Below are positions 19,643-27,733 of a DNA stretch of 64,000 nucleotides, piece after piece. Both the position numbers and the translations under genes were made by a program. Numbering within the stretch: the first letter of the stretch is position 1; each line of letters starts with the position of its first letter. The stretch is taken from the NCBI GenBank assembly GCA_045105475.1, contig JBGCDP010000063.1, forward strand, positions 1 through 64,000, given 5' to 3'. The notes beneath the pieces were generated by a model. The model had not been told where the DNA came from, ran no database searches, and worked only from the letters and a program-made list of their open reading frames with translations. The stretch is from WTJY01 sp045105475. Its GTDB lineage: Bacteria > Chloroflexota > Anaerolineae > Promineifilales > Promineifilaceae.

Positions 19643-19822
19643 CTAAACTTGAAGATAGAGCCAAAGCGCATAGATTCCACCGCCCACAAGTACGATTAGG
19701 CATCCCATACGGAACAGGGAGCGAGTAAAATTAATAAGAACACGACCCAACCCAAAAATGATAACAAGCACCACAACAATGGCGATAATATTTGTGTAAT
19801 CAAGTGTATTTAACTCTGGCAT
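19643..19822 (-). CDS. 59-aa membrane protein, unknown
   Basis: Short minus-strand ORF running from ATG (complement of 19820-19822) to TAG (complement of 19643-19645). The protein has two hydrophobic stretches, about residues 12-30 and 40-57, separated by a short basic loop (NFTRSLFR), so it is a likely two-pass hairpin. An AAGGAAA motif lies upstream at a long 11-12 nt spacing. It sits 40 bp before the LCP gene in the same direction, in a gap that otherwise holds nothing. Function is unknown; the hydrophobic pattern is the main support. Confidence 0.55.
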   Translation of the reverse strand: MPELNTLDYTNIIAIVVVLVIIFGLGRVLINFTRSLFRMGCLIVLVGGGIYALWLYLQV

Positions 19823-19945
19823 GGGGTCGAATTTTCCTTAGATGAGATGAAAAAGATGAAAGGTCTGCCTGTGATTTTAGTCAAGCAGGAGAAATGTTAA
19901 ATTGATAACGATGACCGATTCTAAAGTAACACAGGAGTAGTTTCA

Positions 19946-20494
19946 ATGGACAAGCCAATCAAGCCTTGGATTGTAGAAAAAGAGGAGGTTGCTTTTAAGC
20001 ATCCATTCATGGAAGTCAAGTTACAACAGGTGCGTTTACCCGATAATCGGGTCATTCCAGATTGGCCAATTGTAAGCTTACGCAATTATATCAACGTCGT
20101 TGCTATAAATAGAGCCGGTAAGATTCTCATTATTGAAGGGTATAAGCACGGCATCGGCCGCTCGAGCTGGCAGATTCTAGGTGGGTATGTAGATGAGGGG
20201 GAAGAACCATTAGCTGCAGCTAAAAGGGAACTATTAGAAGAAACCGGTCTGGCTAGTCATGAGTGGACGCCTTTAGGGTCGTTTGTTGCAGATGCAAATC
20301 GACGCGCCTCCCATGCCAGCTTTTTTCTAGCTACGAACTGCGAGCGAGTGGCGGAACCAGACAATGAGGATTTAGAAGAATATTTAATGCATTGGCAGAC
20401 AAAAGATGAAGTGTTGCACGCCTTAAGAGATGGCCGAGTCCAATGTCTAGGCTATGCAACTCCCCTGGCTTTAGCTTTTTTGCGACTTGGCTAA
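19946..20494 (+). CDS. NUDIX hydrolase
   Basis: Predicted nucleoside-diphosphate-X hydrolase, 182 aa, of the ADP-ribose pyrophosphatase type. The Nudix box is complete: G-x5-E-x7-REL-x-EE-x-GL, seen as GYVDEGEEPLAAAKRELLEE followed by TGL. The substrate is not determinable. An ACACAGGAG ribosome site supports the ATG. Its last 24 bp overlap the end of another NUDIX gene on the opposite strand. Confidence 0.9.
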   Translation: MDKPIKPWIVEKEEVAFKHPFMEVKLQQVRLPDNRVIPDWPIVSLRNYINVVAINRAGKILIIEGYKHGIGRSSWQILGGYVDEGEEPLAAAKRELLEETGLASHEWTPLGSFVADANRRASHASFFLATNCERVAEPDNEDLEEYLMHWQTKDEVLHALRDGRVQCLGYATPLALAFLRLG

Positions 20495-21004
20495 AAAACG
20501 CTGTACACGCAGCAGTGCAACGCAACTTTTCATGTCTTGCAGTCGACCGTCAAGCGCCATCTCACAGAGTTCGTTCAGGTCCATGTGCACCACTTCAATT
20601 TGCTCATCAAAGTCTTGAGGCAACGGGTCGGCCGTTAAGCCTGTCGCCATAAACAGTGTTAATTCCTCGTCTGAAGCACCAGGCAACGGCCATAATAGCC
20701 CTAAATCTTCAAATTCCGCCGCTCGATAACCTGTTTCCTCACGTAGCTCACGCTGGGCACATTCAAGCCAAGGCTCCAACCTGCTTTCCCGCGTACCGGC
20801 CGGAATCTCTAAAATTACCGTGTCCAATGGCAAGCGATATTGCTTGAGCATGAGCACGGCTCCATTCTCATCGATAGGAACCAAAATCACCGCACCAGGA
20901 TGTCGCACGACCCCCGCTTCGACCTTTGTTCCATCTGGCTTTTGCAAATCATAAATATCAAGTTTCCATTTACTGTTTTGCCATGCTGTTCTTTTGAGTT
21001 CCAT
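20471..21004 (-). CDS. NUDIX hydrolase, ADP-ribose pyrophosphatase-like
   Basis: 177-aa NUDIX protein. The early YRLPLDTVILEIPAGT and the box ending AQRELREETGY match the ADP-ribose pyrophosphatase group. The spacing at the start of the Nudix box has one extra residue (GTRESRLE instead of G-x5-E), a minor variation. It overlaps the oppositely oriented NUDIX gene tail to tail by 24 bp. The H-NOX kinase ends 2 bp upstream of its start in the same direction, so the three minus genes may be co-transcribed. Confidence 0.88.
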   Translation of the reverse strand: MELKRTAWQNSKWKLDIYDLQKPDGTKVEAGVVRHPGAVILVPIDENGAVLMLKQYRLPLDTVILEIPAGTRESRLEPWLECAQRELREETGYRAAEFEDLGLLWPLPGASDEELTLFMATGLTADPLPQDFDEQIEVVHMDLNELCEMALDGRLQDMKSCVALLRVQRFLAKSQKS

Positions 21005-21006
21005 AG

Positions 21007-22002
21007 TTATTCACTTTGTTGAGTTGGTACGGCTGATAAAAGCGGAATCTCCACATTAAAAACAGATCCTTTAACCGCACCTTTTTGATAAGTAAGTTTT
21101 CCACCAATCAATTCACAATATTCTTTACAGATTGATAGGCCTAAACCTGAACCACTGTACTTTCGATTAAATGAATTATCTAATTGGTAAAATGGTTCAA
21201 ATAAATTATCAACCTGATCATCTGGAATACCAATACCTGAATCTTGGACCGAAAAAACAATAGAGCTTTCCCCATCTTTCAAATATGCAGAAATAGTGAC
21301 ATTGCCATTTTCCGTAAACTTGGCAGCATTACTAACTAAGTTAATCAAAATTTGAGCCAGCTTACGTCGGTCTGTCAAGATTATCCGTTTGGCAACGTCT
21401 GAAACGTCTACGCCAAACTTATTTCCAGATCTTTCAACTAAAGGCCAACTAAGCGTAAAAACCTCATCTAACAAATCAACAATAGAGACTTCATCAATGT
21501 GCACCTCTTCTTTACCCGTTTCGACCTTTGACAAATCCAAAATCATATTGATCAGGTGAAGTAAATGTTTGCCGGAATCCCTGATCCGTGAAACGTCTCT
21601 GATCGTATCGTCTGAAATAATGCCTTCTAAAAGCTCTTCATGGGTCATTTCGGTATAACCGATGATTGCGTTTAGTGGTGTCCTTAGTTCATGGCTCATC
21701 GTTGCTAGAAAAATGCTTTTAGCCTGATTAGCTGATTCAGCCTGTTCCAGTGCCTCAGCTAATTTCACGGTACGGTCTTCTAAAGCTTCTTGAATTTTTT
21801 GTCGTTCAGTGATTTCTCCCTCGAGCCGCCAATTAATTTTTTGCAATTCATCTGTTCGACTTTCTAGTTTTCTATGCGTTTCTACTAACAACTTATTTGA
21901 ATAAAAAAGTTCTAGGCTCTTTTTCTCGAGCAACTCCTCAGCTTCCTTTCTGGCTTTACGTTCACGATTAATGCGTCGACGTACTTGTTCGTTGTCGTCC
22001 AT
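21007..22002 (-). CDS. Soluble histidine kinase, partner of H-NOX
   Basis: Cytoplasmic sensor kinase of 331 aa without a sensory domain of its own. Residues 1-95 are charged coiled coil. HisKA has phospho-His104 in MSHELRTPLNAIIG, and HATPase follows (NLVSNAAKF, DSGIGIP, GSGLGLS). It lies 24 bp after the H-NOX gene in the same transcript, which is the known arrangement of H-NOX-associated kinases, where the haem protein controls kinase activity. No response regulator adjoins it. It has no CGGCCG word, unlike most genes here. Confidence 0.9.
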   Translation of the reverse strand: MDDNEQVRRRINRERKARKEAEELLEKKSLELFYSNKLLVETHRKLESRTDELQKINWRLEGEITERQKIQEALEDRTVKLAEALEQAESANQAKSIFLATMSHELRTPLNAIIGYTEMTHEELLEGIISDDTIRDVSRIRDSGKHLLHLINMILDLSKVETGKEEVHIDEVSIVDLLDEVFTLSWPLVERSGNKFGVDVSDVAKRIILTDRRKLAQILINLVSNAAKFTENGNVTISAYLKDGESSIVFSVQDSGIGIPDDQVDNLFEPFYQLDNSFNRKYSGSGLGLSICKEYCELIGGKLTYQKGAVKGSVFNVEIPLLSAVPTQQSE

Positions 22003-22026
22003 AAGAAAATATAAAATCCTTAAGAA

Positions 22027-22578
22027 TCAAGTGATCACGTGTCTTGTAATCGTAAATCGTGCAGATCGGCCATCTTTGTCAGCAATATCTTCGCGATGAA
22101 TTGAAATCGATTCTCCAAAGGAATGAATACAACCAACTAACATCCCAAATGCAAGATCTGCCAAAGGGCGTTCTGATTTGTAGGTCATGACAAGTTGGTC
22201 ATCATTAGGCCTCTCATAAAAAAAGCGTGGCAAATTTGCATCAGCATATAGTTTACGGACCTGTACATGGATGTGTTGGTCTACTGACTCTAAAAACTCA
22301 AAAGTTCCCGCAATTGGCCCCAACAAACTTTGATGCTGCCGCCATAATTGCTTAAATAGATGCGCGCCTGTAATTTCCCATAATTCAGCAACAGGCAGTC
22401 CTGTTTTTAGGCTCAAACTAGCAATCATTTTGACTAGTTCCTCATGATTGTAAGTCCCCACGGCCGTGTATGCCCCCTCACTGGAAAGTTTGTTTTCCTC
22501 AATGATGGCATCTACCATCTCCCAACCATATTTTTCTTCAACCATTTCAAGAAATTCAGCAAAAACAATGCCTTTCAT
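22027..22578 (-). CDS. H-NOX haem nitric-oxide sensor
   Basis: Haem-binding gas sensor of 183 aa, full length for a stand-alone H-NOX protein. It begins MKGIVFAEFLEMVEEKYG. The proximal haem ligand is predicted to be His104 (in HIHVQVRKLY). The YxSxR haem-propionate motif is present as Y133-K-S135-E-R137, and the proline-containing NLPRF follows the proximal helix. Five to six residues after R137 are Leu and Ala rather than the distal Tyr of O2-binding members, so NO selectivity is inferred. Its kinase gene follows 24 bp downstream. Confidence 0.92.
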   Translation of the reverse strand: MKGIVFAEFLEMVEEKYGWEMVDAIIEENKLSSEGAYTAVGTYNHEELVKMIASLSLKTGLPVAELWEITGAHLFKQLWRQHQSLLGPIAGTFEFLESVDQHIHVQVRKLYADANLPRFFYERPNDDQLVMTYKSERPLADLAFGMLVGCIHSFGESISIHREDIADKDGRSARFTITRHVIT

Positions 22579-22896
22579 AAGTTGACCCTACTCCATTCAA
22601 ATAGCGGTAGAAAAACTGCTTTTAGAATGTACCTTACTACAAAAGCAACCAAGTAACATGATTAATAAAGGCTATGTGACATTAATTTCTCGGGAAGAAA
22701 ACTGACTAAACTGCAAAGACACAAAATGATAATTAATCTAAGTGGATTACATTGAAGCGTTTATGAGATTTATCCAACCATTTCGATCAATATCGAAACC
22801 CTCTAGGAACAAGTGTGTTACCTTCTTTAACAAGACCGTCTGGCAGGCTAATCTAGCTGGGCACAAAATCTTACGGAAGAAGAGCATTTCAAGGAT
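22579..22896. other. Divergent intergenic region H-NOX / fabH
   Basis: 318 bp with no supported gene. It must hold divergent promoters for the H-NOX operon (leftward) and fabH (rightward), but I find no convincing paired -35/-10 boxes. Confidence 0.4.
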
Positions 22897-24048
22897 ATGA
22901 AGCACGCACACGTCATAGGCTGGGGACATTATTTTCCACCACGCGAACTTTCTAATGATGAAATTTCCGAGGTAGTTGATACCAATCACGAATGGATTAA
23001 GACCCGTACGGGAATTAATTCGCGGCACATTGTAGAAACTGAAACGACCACTCAAATGGCGTTCGAAGCGGCCGCACGTGCCATTGCCATTGCAGACATT
23101 TCACCCTCAGAGGTTGATCTGGTTATTGTGGCAACTTCAACACCTGAGCATATGTTTCCGTCAACGGCGAGCCAAGTCCAGGCACTGCTGGGTGCTGACA
23201 ATGCCGGAGCATTCGATATGAGTGCAGCCTGCACCGGTTTTGTATACGCCCTCGATATGGCAACACAATCCATACGCACAGGCGCAATTAAAACCGCTGT
23301 TGTCATTGGTGCTGAAAAAATGTCCCGTGTGCTTGATTGGGATGATCGAGGAACCTGTATTTTATTTGGGGACGGTGCAGGGGCAGTTGTGGTGCAAGGG
23401 AGCAATATACCCGGTGGTGTCATGGCCAGCATACTCAGATCAGATGGTTCAGGTGGTAATGTCCTGAGCCTCCCAGCCGTGTATGAGAATCCCGTTCCAT
23501 TTTTAAATGGAAGTGGTCCTAAAAAAGGTCAAAGCCGCAACGTCATCGATATGGAGGGACGCCAAGTCTTCCGCTTTGCGGCTAGAGTTGTACCCGCCAT
23601 CATCAACGAGGTACTTGAACAAGCCGGGATGACCATCGACGATATTGCGCTAATTGTGCCTCACCAAGCCAATACGCGAATCATTGAGTCGGCCGCCAAA
23701 AAACTTGGTATCAGCCCTGACAAATTCTTTCTAAATGTAGATCATGCAGGCAATACGTCGGCCGCATCAATCCCTATTGCACTATGTGAAGCGGTAACCG
23801 CGGGCAAACTTAAGCCAAATGACAATGTGATTTTTGTTGGGTTTGGTGGTGGATTAACTTGGGCGGCGTCACTAGTTCGTTGGGATGCTGGACCAAACTA
23901 CAATGAAAATCCGGGAGTCGCACGCCTACGCTATGGCTTTAATCGCTACAGGATGCGCTATCGTCAGCTACATCGGAGCGTAACAGCCAAACTTTCTGGC
24001 TCCCCTACGCCAAACGCTCGTCTTAAAGACGCTAACAAGAAAAAATAA
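22897..24048 (+). CDS. fabH: 3-oxoacyl-ACP synthase III with C-terminal extension
   Basis: Condensing enzyme that starts fatty-acid synthesis from acyl-CoA and malonyl-ACP. The catalytic triad is intact: Cys112 (DMSAACTGF), His256 (VPHQANTRI) and Asn286 (HAGNTSAAS). GDGAGAVV and FGGGLTWA complete the family pattern. At 383 aa it exceeds the usual ~330 by about 50 residues. The extra C-terminal tail (about 334-383) is basic and Arg/Tyr-rich and resembles no domain I know. No other fab genes are adjacent. It converges on the next gene with only 8 bp between stops. Confidence 0.94.
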   Translation: MKHAHVIGWGHYFPPRELSNDEISEVVDTNHEWIKTRTGINSRHIVETETTTQMAFEAAARAIAIADISPSEVDLVIVATSTPEHMFPSTASQVQALLGADNAGAFDMSAACTGFVYALDMATQSIRTGAIKTAVVIGAEKMSRVLDWDDRGTCILFGDGAGAVVVQGSNIPGGVMASILRSDGSGGNVLSLPAVYENPVPFLNGSGPKKGQSRNVIDMEGRQVFRFAARVVPAIINEVLEQAGMTIDDIALIVPHQANTRIIESAAKKLGISPDKFFLNVDHAGNTSAASIPIALCEAVTAGKLKPNDNVIFVGFGGGLTWAASLVRWDAGPNYNENPGVARLRYGFNRYRMRYRQLHRSVTAKLSGSPTPNARLKDANKKK

Positions 24049-24056
24049 CGTGTGGG

Positions 24057-24725
24057 CTAATCGTCTTTAACCGCTCTCGCCATCGCCTTTAGAAGCTTTT
24101 CCTCACTGTAAACCCCTTGCAGATGGTGTTTTTGGTTAATAATCGTGTGGGGAACAGAGTAAATTGAATATTGAGGGACCAAGTCAGGGAAGTCATTGAT
24201 CATACAGACAAACGTACGAATATTGGGATTTAAAACCGCTAGGTTGCAGGCCAGGGTCGCCATCGGCACGCCAGATTCATTTTCAGGGGTAGTAAACGTT
24301 TCGATGCGGACTTCTTTTTTTAGACGGCTTAGCTGAATGCGCGTTTTGGCGTCAAGTGTCATACCCCGCAAAGAGACGGCCTGAATTGCACCGATCAATG
24401 AATTAATTTGATACCAAGCGGGATGGCCAAAAAATCGAATACGATAATCGATATCTTTTCCTTTCTCGTCTACTCCATTGACAGCAATAATCGGATGCCA
24501 TGGAAAATCGGCCACCCTCGGCCGATTGCGACACTCAATCATTTCAAAACGATCAGCTAATACTTGGCAAAGATCAACCGTATTTTCTTCAGTGCAGCTA
24601 TTTTGTACGCTCGCATGCACAACTAGCCTTACTTTTTCAGGCAGGTTAGTAAAAAATGTGCCTAGCTCCTCAAACGTTTCTTCAGTAAAAGGACCACTGT
24701 AATCTCGAATTTCATTTGCATCCAT
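24057..24725 (-). CDS. PDO-like double-thioredoxin protein lacking CxxC
   Basis: 222-aa protein whose overall plan resembles the glutaredoxin-like protein disulfide oxidoreductases, with two thioredoxin folds in tandem. The N-terminal half shows YRIRFFGHPAWYQINSLIGA. The C-terminal half shows an IETFTTP strand, LACNLAVLNP, PQYSIYSVPHTIIN with the cis-Pro, and the terminal helix. Where the C-terminal active site Cys-x-x-Cys should be, the sequence reads PENESGVP. The N-terminal half has isolated cysteines but no CxxC. A redox-inactive relative is inferred. Other thioredoxin-fold assignments are possible. Confidence 0.6.
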   Translation of the reverse strand: MDANEIRDYSGPFTEETFEELGTFFTNLPEKVRLVVHASVQNSCTEENTVDLCQVLADRFEMIECRNRPRVADFPWHPIIAVNGVDEKGKDIDYRIRFFGHPAWYQINSLIGAIQAVSLRGMTLDAKTRIQLSRLKKEVRIETFTTPENESGVPMATLACNLAVLNPNIRTFVCMINDFPDLVPQYSIYSVPHTIINQKHHLQGVYSEEKLLKAMARAVKDD

Positions 24726-24781
24726 ACCGCAATTATACTCAATTCGGCCGCTGCAAAATGTGATGGTTTTTTAAGGCAACG

Positions 24782-26422
24782 TTATTCCACAATAAAGATA
24801 ACAAACAATTGCCCAAATTCTTCCCCATCAGGAGCACGTAGCTTTACATTAGCATCGTACTTTCCAGCTTCATTAGGTGCCCTTAACACAATTGAAATCA
24901 ATCCAGAACCCCCAGCTTCAATGGTCTCGATTGGAATCGTTCGCACGACAGTCACTTCAGGATCACCAAAAGTCACCATCTCAAACTCGGGAGTAATGTC
25001 ACAACTGCCTTTATTTTCAACACGCCATGTCTTTTCAAATTCTGTGCCTGCTTCAATGACAGTATTGTCCGGAATTGTGACGTCAGCCAAATACACAAGG
25101 AAGTTAGCACAGGAGGGATCATAGGTTGGCACAGCACCTGTTTGTGGTACATCAGTTGGCGGTGGCGGCTCAGTTGACGTCGCAGTAGGTTCTGGCTCAG
25201 GGGTGGGTGTGCTTTCAGGAGCTACAATTGGTGTCGGCTCTAAGGTTGGTTCAAGAGTCGGAGTAGCAGCAACGACTGTTGCTTCTTCAGTCGGCACCTC
25301 AACCTCAGTCGGTTCTTCAACCGCTATTGAAGCTGTTGGTATTGGAACTGAGTCAGATTCCTGCATTTCAGAAGGTTCTACCGCTGGAATTTCAGCATCT
25401 TGTGGCAGTGGGGTATTGACAGGAGTAGCCTCTGCAGAACCAGCAGTAGCCACTCGACCACCAGCTGTATCAGCTACAAATATTGTACTGACAAGCTCAT
25501 CTAAAATCTCCCGGCCGGGTTTAATCTCCCCATCTTCCAAAGATCTGCGTACTTGCTCCATTTCGTTGATTTTATAAATCGAAAAATTGTCTTCATTCGC
25601 AGCTAAAACACTGAGCTGATTCTCTGTAAACGTTTCTTGATCAGGTAAAGCCAATGCTTGTACTGGGTACTGAAACCAGATGTAAAAATCTCCACTGTCT
25701 GAAATACCTTCATAGGTATAAAAAAGCTGCCGATTGGTAATTTCTTGAGGGTTATCTGAAGACGGCAAATACCGAATTGCTGAAATCCCCTTCCCATTCG
25801 CAAACGTGTGATACTCAGCACCGATCACAAAATCATCGCGACTAAAGAAAAAACTCAAGCTTGGCCGAGTGATTGATACACGGCGCAACTCGTTAAAATA
25901 TTCTTGGTCAGAAATCTCATAGGCTGGGTAGAAAAAGCCGGTCTCATCAACAATCGACTGAACTACCAGCATAGGCGGCCGGGAAGTCGGCTGGCTCGAC
26001 TCACCACGAAAAACAAGATGGTCCGGCACACCAGACAAAATCAAGGCTTCTGTATCTAACGTACGCAACCCATCCACGCGAGGCAGTTCACGGCTAGGCA
26101 CAATATTCTGGAGTAGAACTTCACTATAGGTAAATGTAATCCCTTCTGCAGAGAATTCAGAATCCAAGTTGATCACATTCTCAGCAACCCAAGTCGCCGT
26201 TAAATCAGGTGTTGGGGTTGGCTCGGGTGGCAACGTTGCCGTTGGAAACGTTGTTGCCGTTGGCCAAGGGGTTGGTGAAGGCTGGCGCGTTTGGGTCGGC
26301 AAAGGGGTAATCTCAGAAATAGATGGCAACTGATTAGCCAAGTCTTCGCCTTGACAGGCGGACATCAAAATGGCGACCGAAACGTAAAAAATGATTGAGA
26401 GCAGAGTTCTAGAGTTAGTCAT
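24782..26422 (-). CDS. Lipoprotein with NBR1-Ig-like domain
   Basis: Exported lipoprotein of 546 aa. The signal peptide ends in lipobox MSAC (Cys23). Thr/Pro-rich linkers occur at about 40-75 and about 330-435. The central region (about 80-320) is not recognised. The last ~110 aa match the NBR1-type Ig-like domain: VADVTIPDNT-like start (ADVTIPDNTVIEAGTEFEKT), TWRVENKGSC and a beta-sandwich pattern. Such domains are common in Chloroflexota surface lipoproteins and are thought to mediate adhesion or scaffolding. Coupling to the MoxR gene 255 bp upstream is uncertain. Confidence 0.85.
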   Translation of the reverse strand: MTNSRTLLSIIFYVSVAILMSACQGEDLANQLPSISEITPLPTQTRQPSPTPWPTATTFPTATLPPEPTPTPDLTATWVAENVINLDSEFSAEGITFTYSEVLLQNIVPSRELPRVDGLRTLDTEALILSGVPDHLVFRGESSQPTSRPPMLVVQSIVDETGFFYPAYEISDQEYFNELRRVSITRPSLSFFFSRDDFVIGAEYHTFANGKGISAIRYLPSSDNPQEITNRQLFYTYEGISDSGDFYIWFQYPVQALALPDQETFTENQLSVLAANEDNFSIYKINEMEQVRRSLEDGEIKPGREILDELVSTIFVADTAGGRVATAGSAEATPVNTPLPQDAEIPAVEPSEMQESDSVPIPTASIAVEEPTEVEVPTEEATVVAATPTLEPTLEPTPIVAPESTPTPEPEPTATSTEPPPPTDVPQTGAVPTYDPSCANFLVYLADVTIPDNTVIEAGTEFEKTWRVENKGSCDITPEFEMVTFGDPEVTVVRTIPIETIEAGGSGLISIVLRAPNEAGKYDANVKLRAPDGEEFGQLFVIFIVE

Positions 26423-26677
26423 GAAAAGTTATGATCCAGCGCAGTTTATGTCACAGTTTGCAGACGATGCATTCAGGCAGAAGAAAAGATGAATCGGTCA
26501 AGCCGAACCAGACCGGTTTAATTTTATGCTAGTAATTTTGGCAGAGTATCAAACTAACCTTAAATTCACTATTTGTATACAGGAATTTTGACCTGCTTGT
26601 CACAATACACAGCAAATATTAAGTTTCATGCATGTAGTTCCAATTTAGGCTTATTTAGATGCAAGTAGCCTAAAGAT

Positions 26678-27652
26678 TTATTCTCGTGAAATAGCGTTCA
26701 CCAAATCAGCAATGATCTGATCGGCCGGAATATTGCCGGCTTGGGCTTCGAAATTCAAGATCATGCGATGGCGCAAAGCGGGCGTTGCGATAGCGGCCAC
26801 ATCATCAAAGCTAACGTTGTAACGTCCGGCCAAAAGCGCTGTAATACGTGCCCCAAGCATAATCGCTTGAGCCCCACGGGGACTAGAACCATACCGTACA
26901 TACTGCTTAACCATATCTGATGGACTGCTTTCAGGATGCGTTCCCACAATTAGACGGCTCACATAGTTGGTGACGTTTGTCGGCACTGGCACAGTGCGTG
27001 CTAAATTTTGCATGGCGATGATTCTTTCACCATTGGCTGCAATCTGTGGCTCTGGGTTTTCTTCCCCAGTCGTGCGGTTGAGGATTTCGCTTAGCTCTTC
27101 GGCCGATGGAAACAACACATCCACTTTAAAGAGGAAGCGGTCAAGCTGCGCTTCTGGCAACGGATAGGTTCCTTCCATCTCAAGTGGATTTTGAGTCGCC
27201 AGCACAAAGAACGGCCGAGGCAGCTTATACGTTTCATTGGCAACCGTTACCGTTTTTTCCTGCATCGCTTCGAGCATGGCCGACTGTGTTTTAGGAGTCG
27301 CCCGGTTGACCTCATCAGCCAAAATCAGGTTTGCAAAAATGGGTCCCCGCTGAAAGCGGAATTGACGCTGACCGTCAACATCATCCATGACGTCAGTGCC
27401 AGTAATATCAGCCGGCATCAGGTCGGGGGTAAACTGAATCCGGCTAAACTCCATATCAAGTACTTCTGAAATCGTGCGGATCAACATCGTTTTACCCAAT
27501 CCAGGTACACCTTCAAGCAGCGTGTGGCCTCCCGCAATAATCGCCGTGAGCACGGTGCGGATTACATCCCGTTGTCCAACGATCATCTTTCCGATTTGCT
27601 GTTCAATCGCTTCAGCCGTTTGCCTAAATTCTGTTACTGTCACTTCTGTCAT
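26678..27652 (-). CDS. MoxR-family AAA+ ATPase
   Basis: Chaperone-like ATPase of 324 aa. Walker A is GVPGLGKT, Walker B region LILADEVNRATPKTQ, sensor VLATQNPLEMEGTYPLPEAQ, and the C-terminal lid contains RYGSSPRGAQ. MoxR proteins activate or mature partner complexes, commonly with a DUF58/VWA protein, but none is encoded in this window. It follows a coiled-coil membrane protein and ABC transporter genes in the same direction, suggesting that it serves that system. Confidence 0.93.
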   Translation of the reverse strand: MTEVTVTEFRQTAEAIEQQIGKMIVGQRDVIRTVLTAIIAGGHTLLEGVPGLGKTMLIRTISEVLDMEFSRIQFTPDLMPADITGTDVMDDVDGQRQFRFQRGPIFANLILADEVNRATPKTQSAMLEAMQEKTVTVANETYKLPRPFFVLATQNPLEMEGTYPLPEAQLDRFLFKVDVLFPSAEELSEILNRTTGEENPEPQIAANGERIIAMQNLARTVPVPTNVTNYVSRLIVGTHPESSPSDMVKQYVRYGSSPRGAQAIMLGARITALLAGRYNVSFDDVAAIATPALRHRMILNFEAQAGNIPADQIIADLVNAISRE

Positions 27653-27733
27653 CGAAAAACCTCTGGTTAGTTTGCTAGTTTGTCGGTAGATAGGTTCGTT
27701 ATTTATCTATATTAATACTGATATGGTCTCTAG

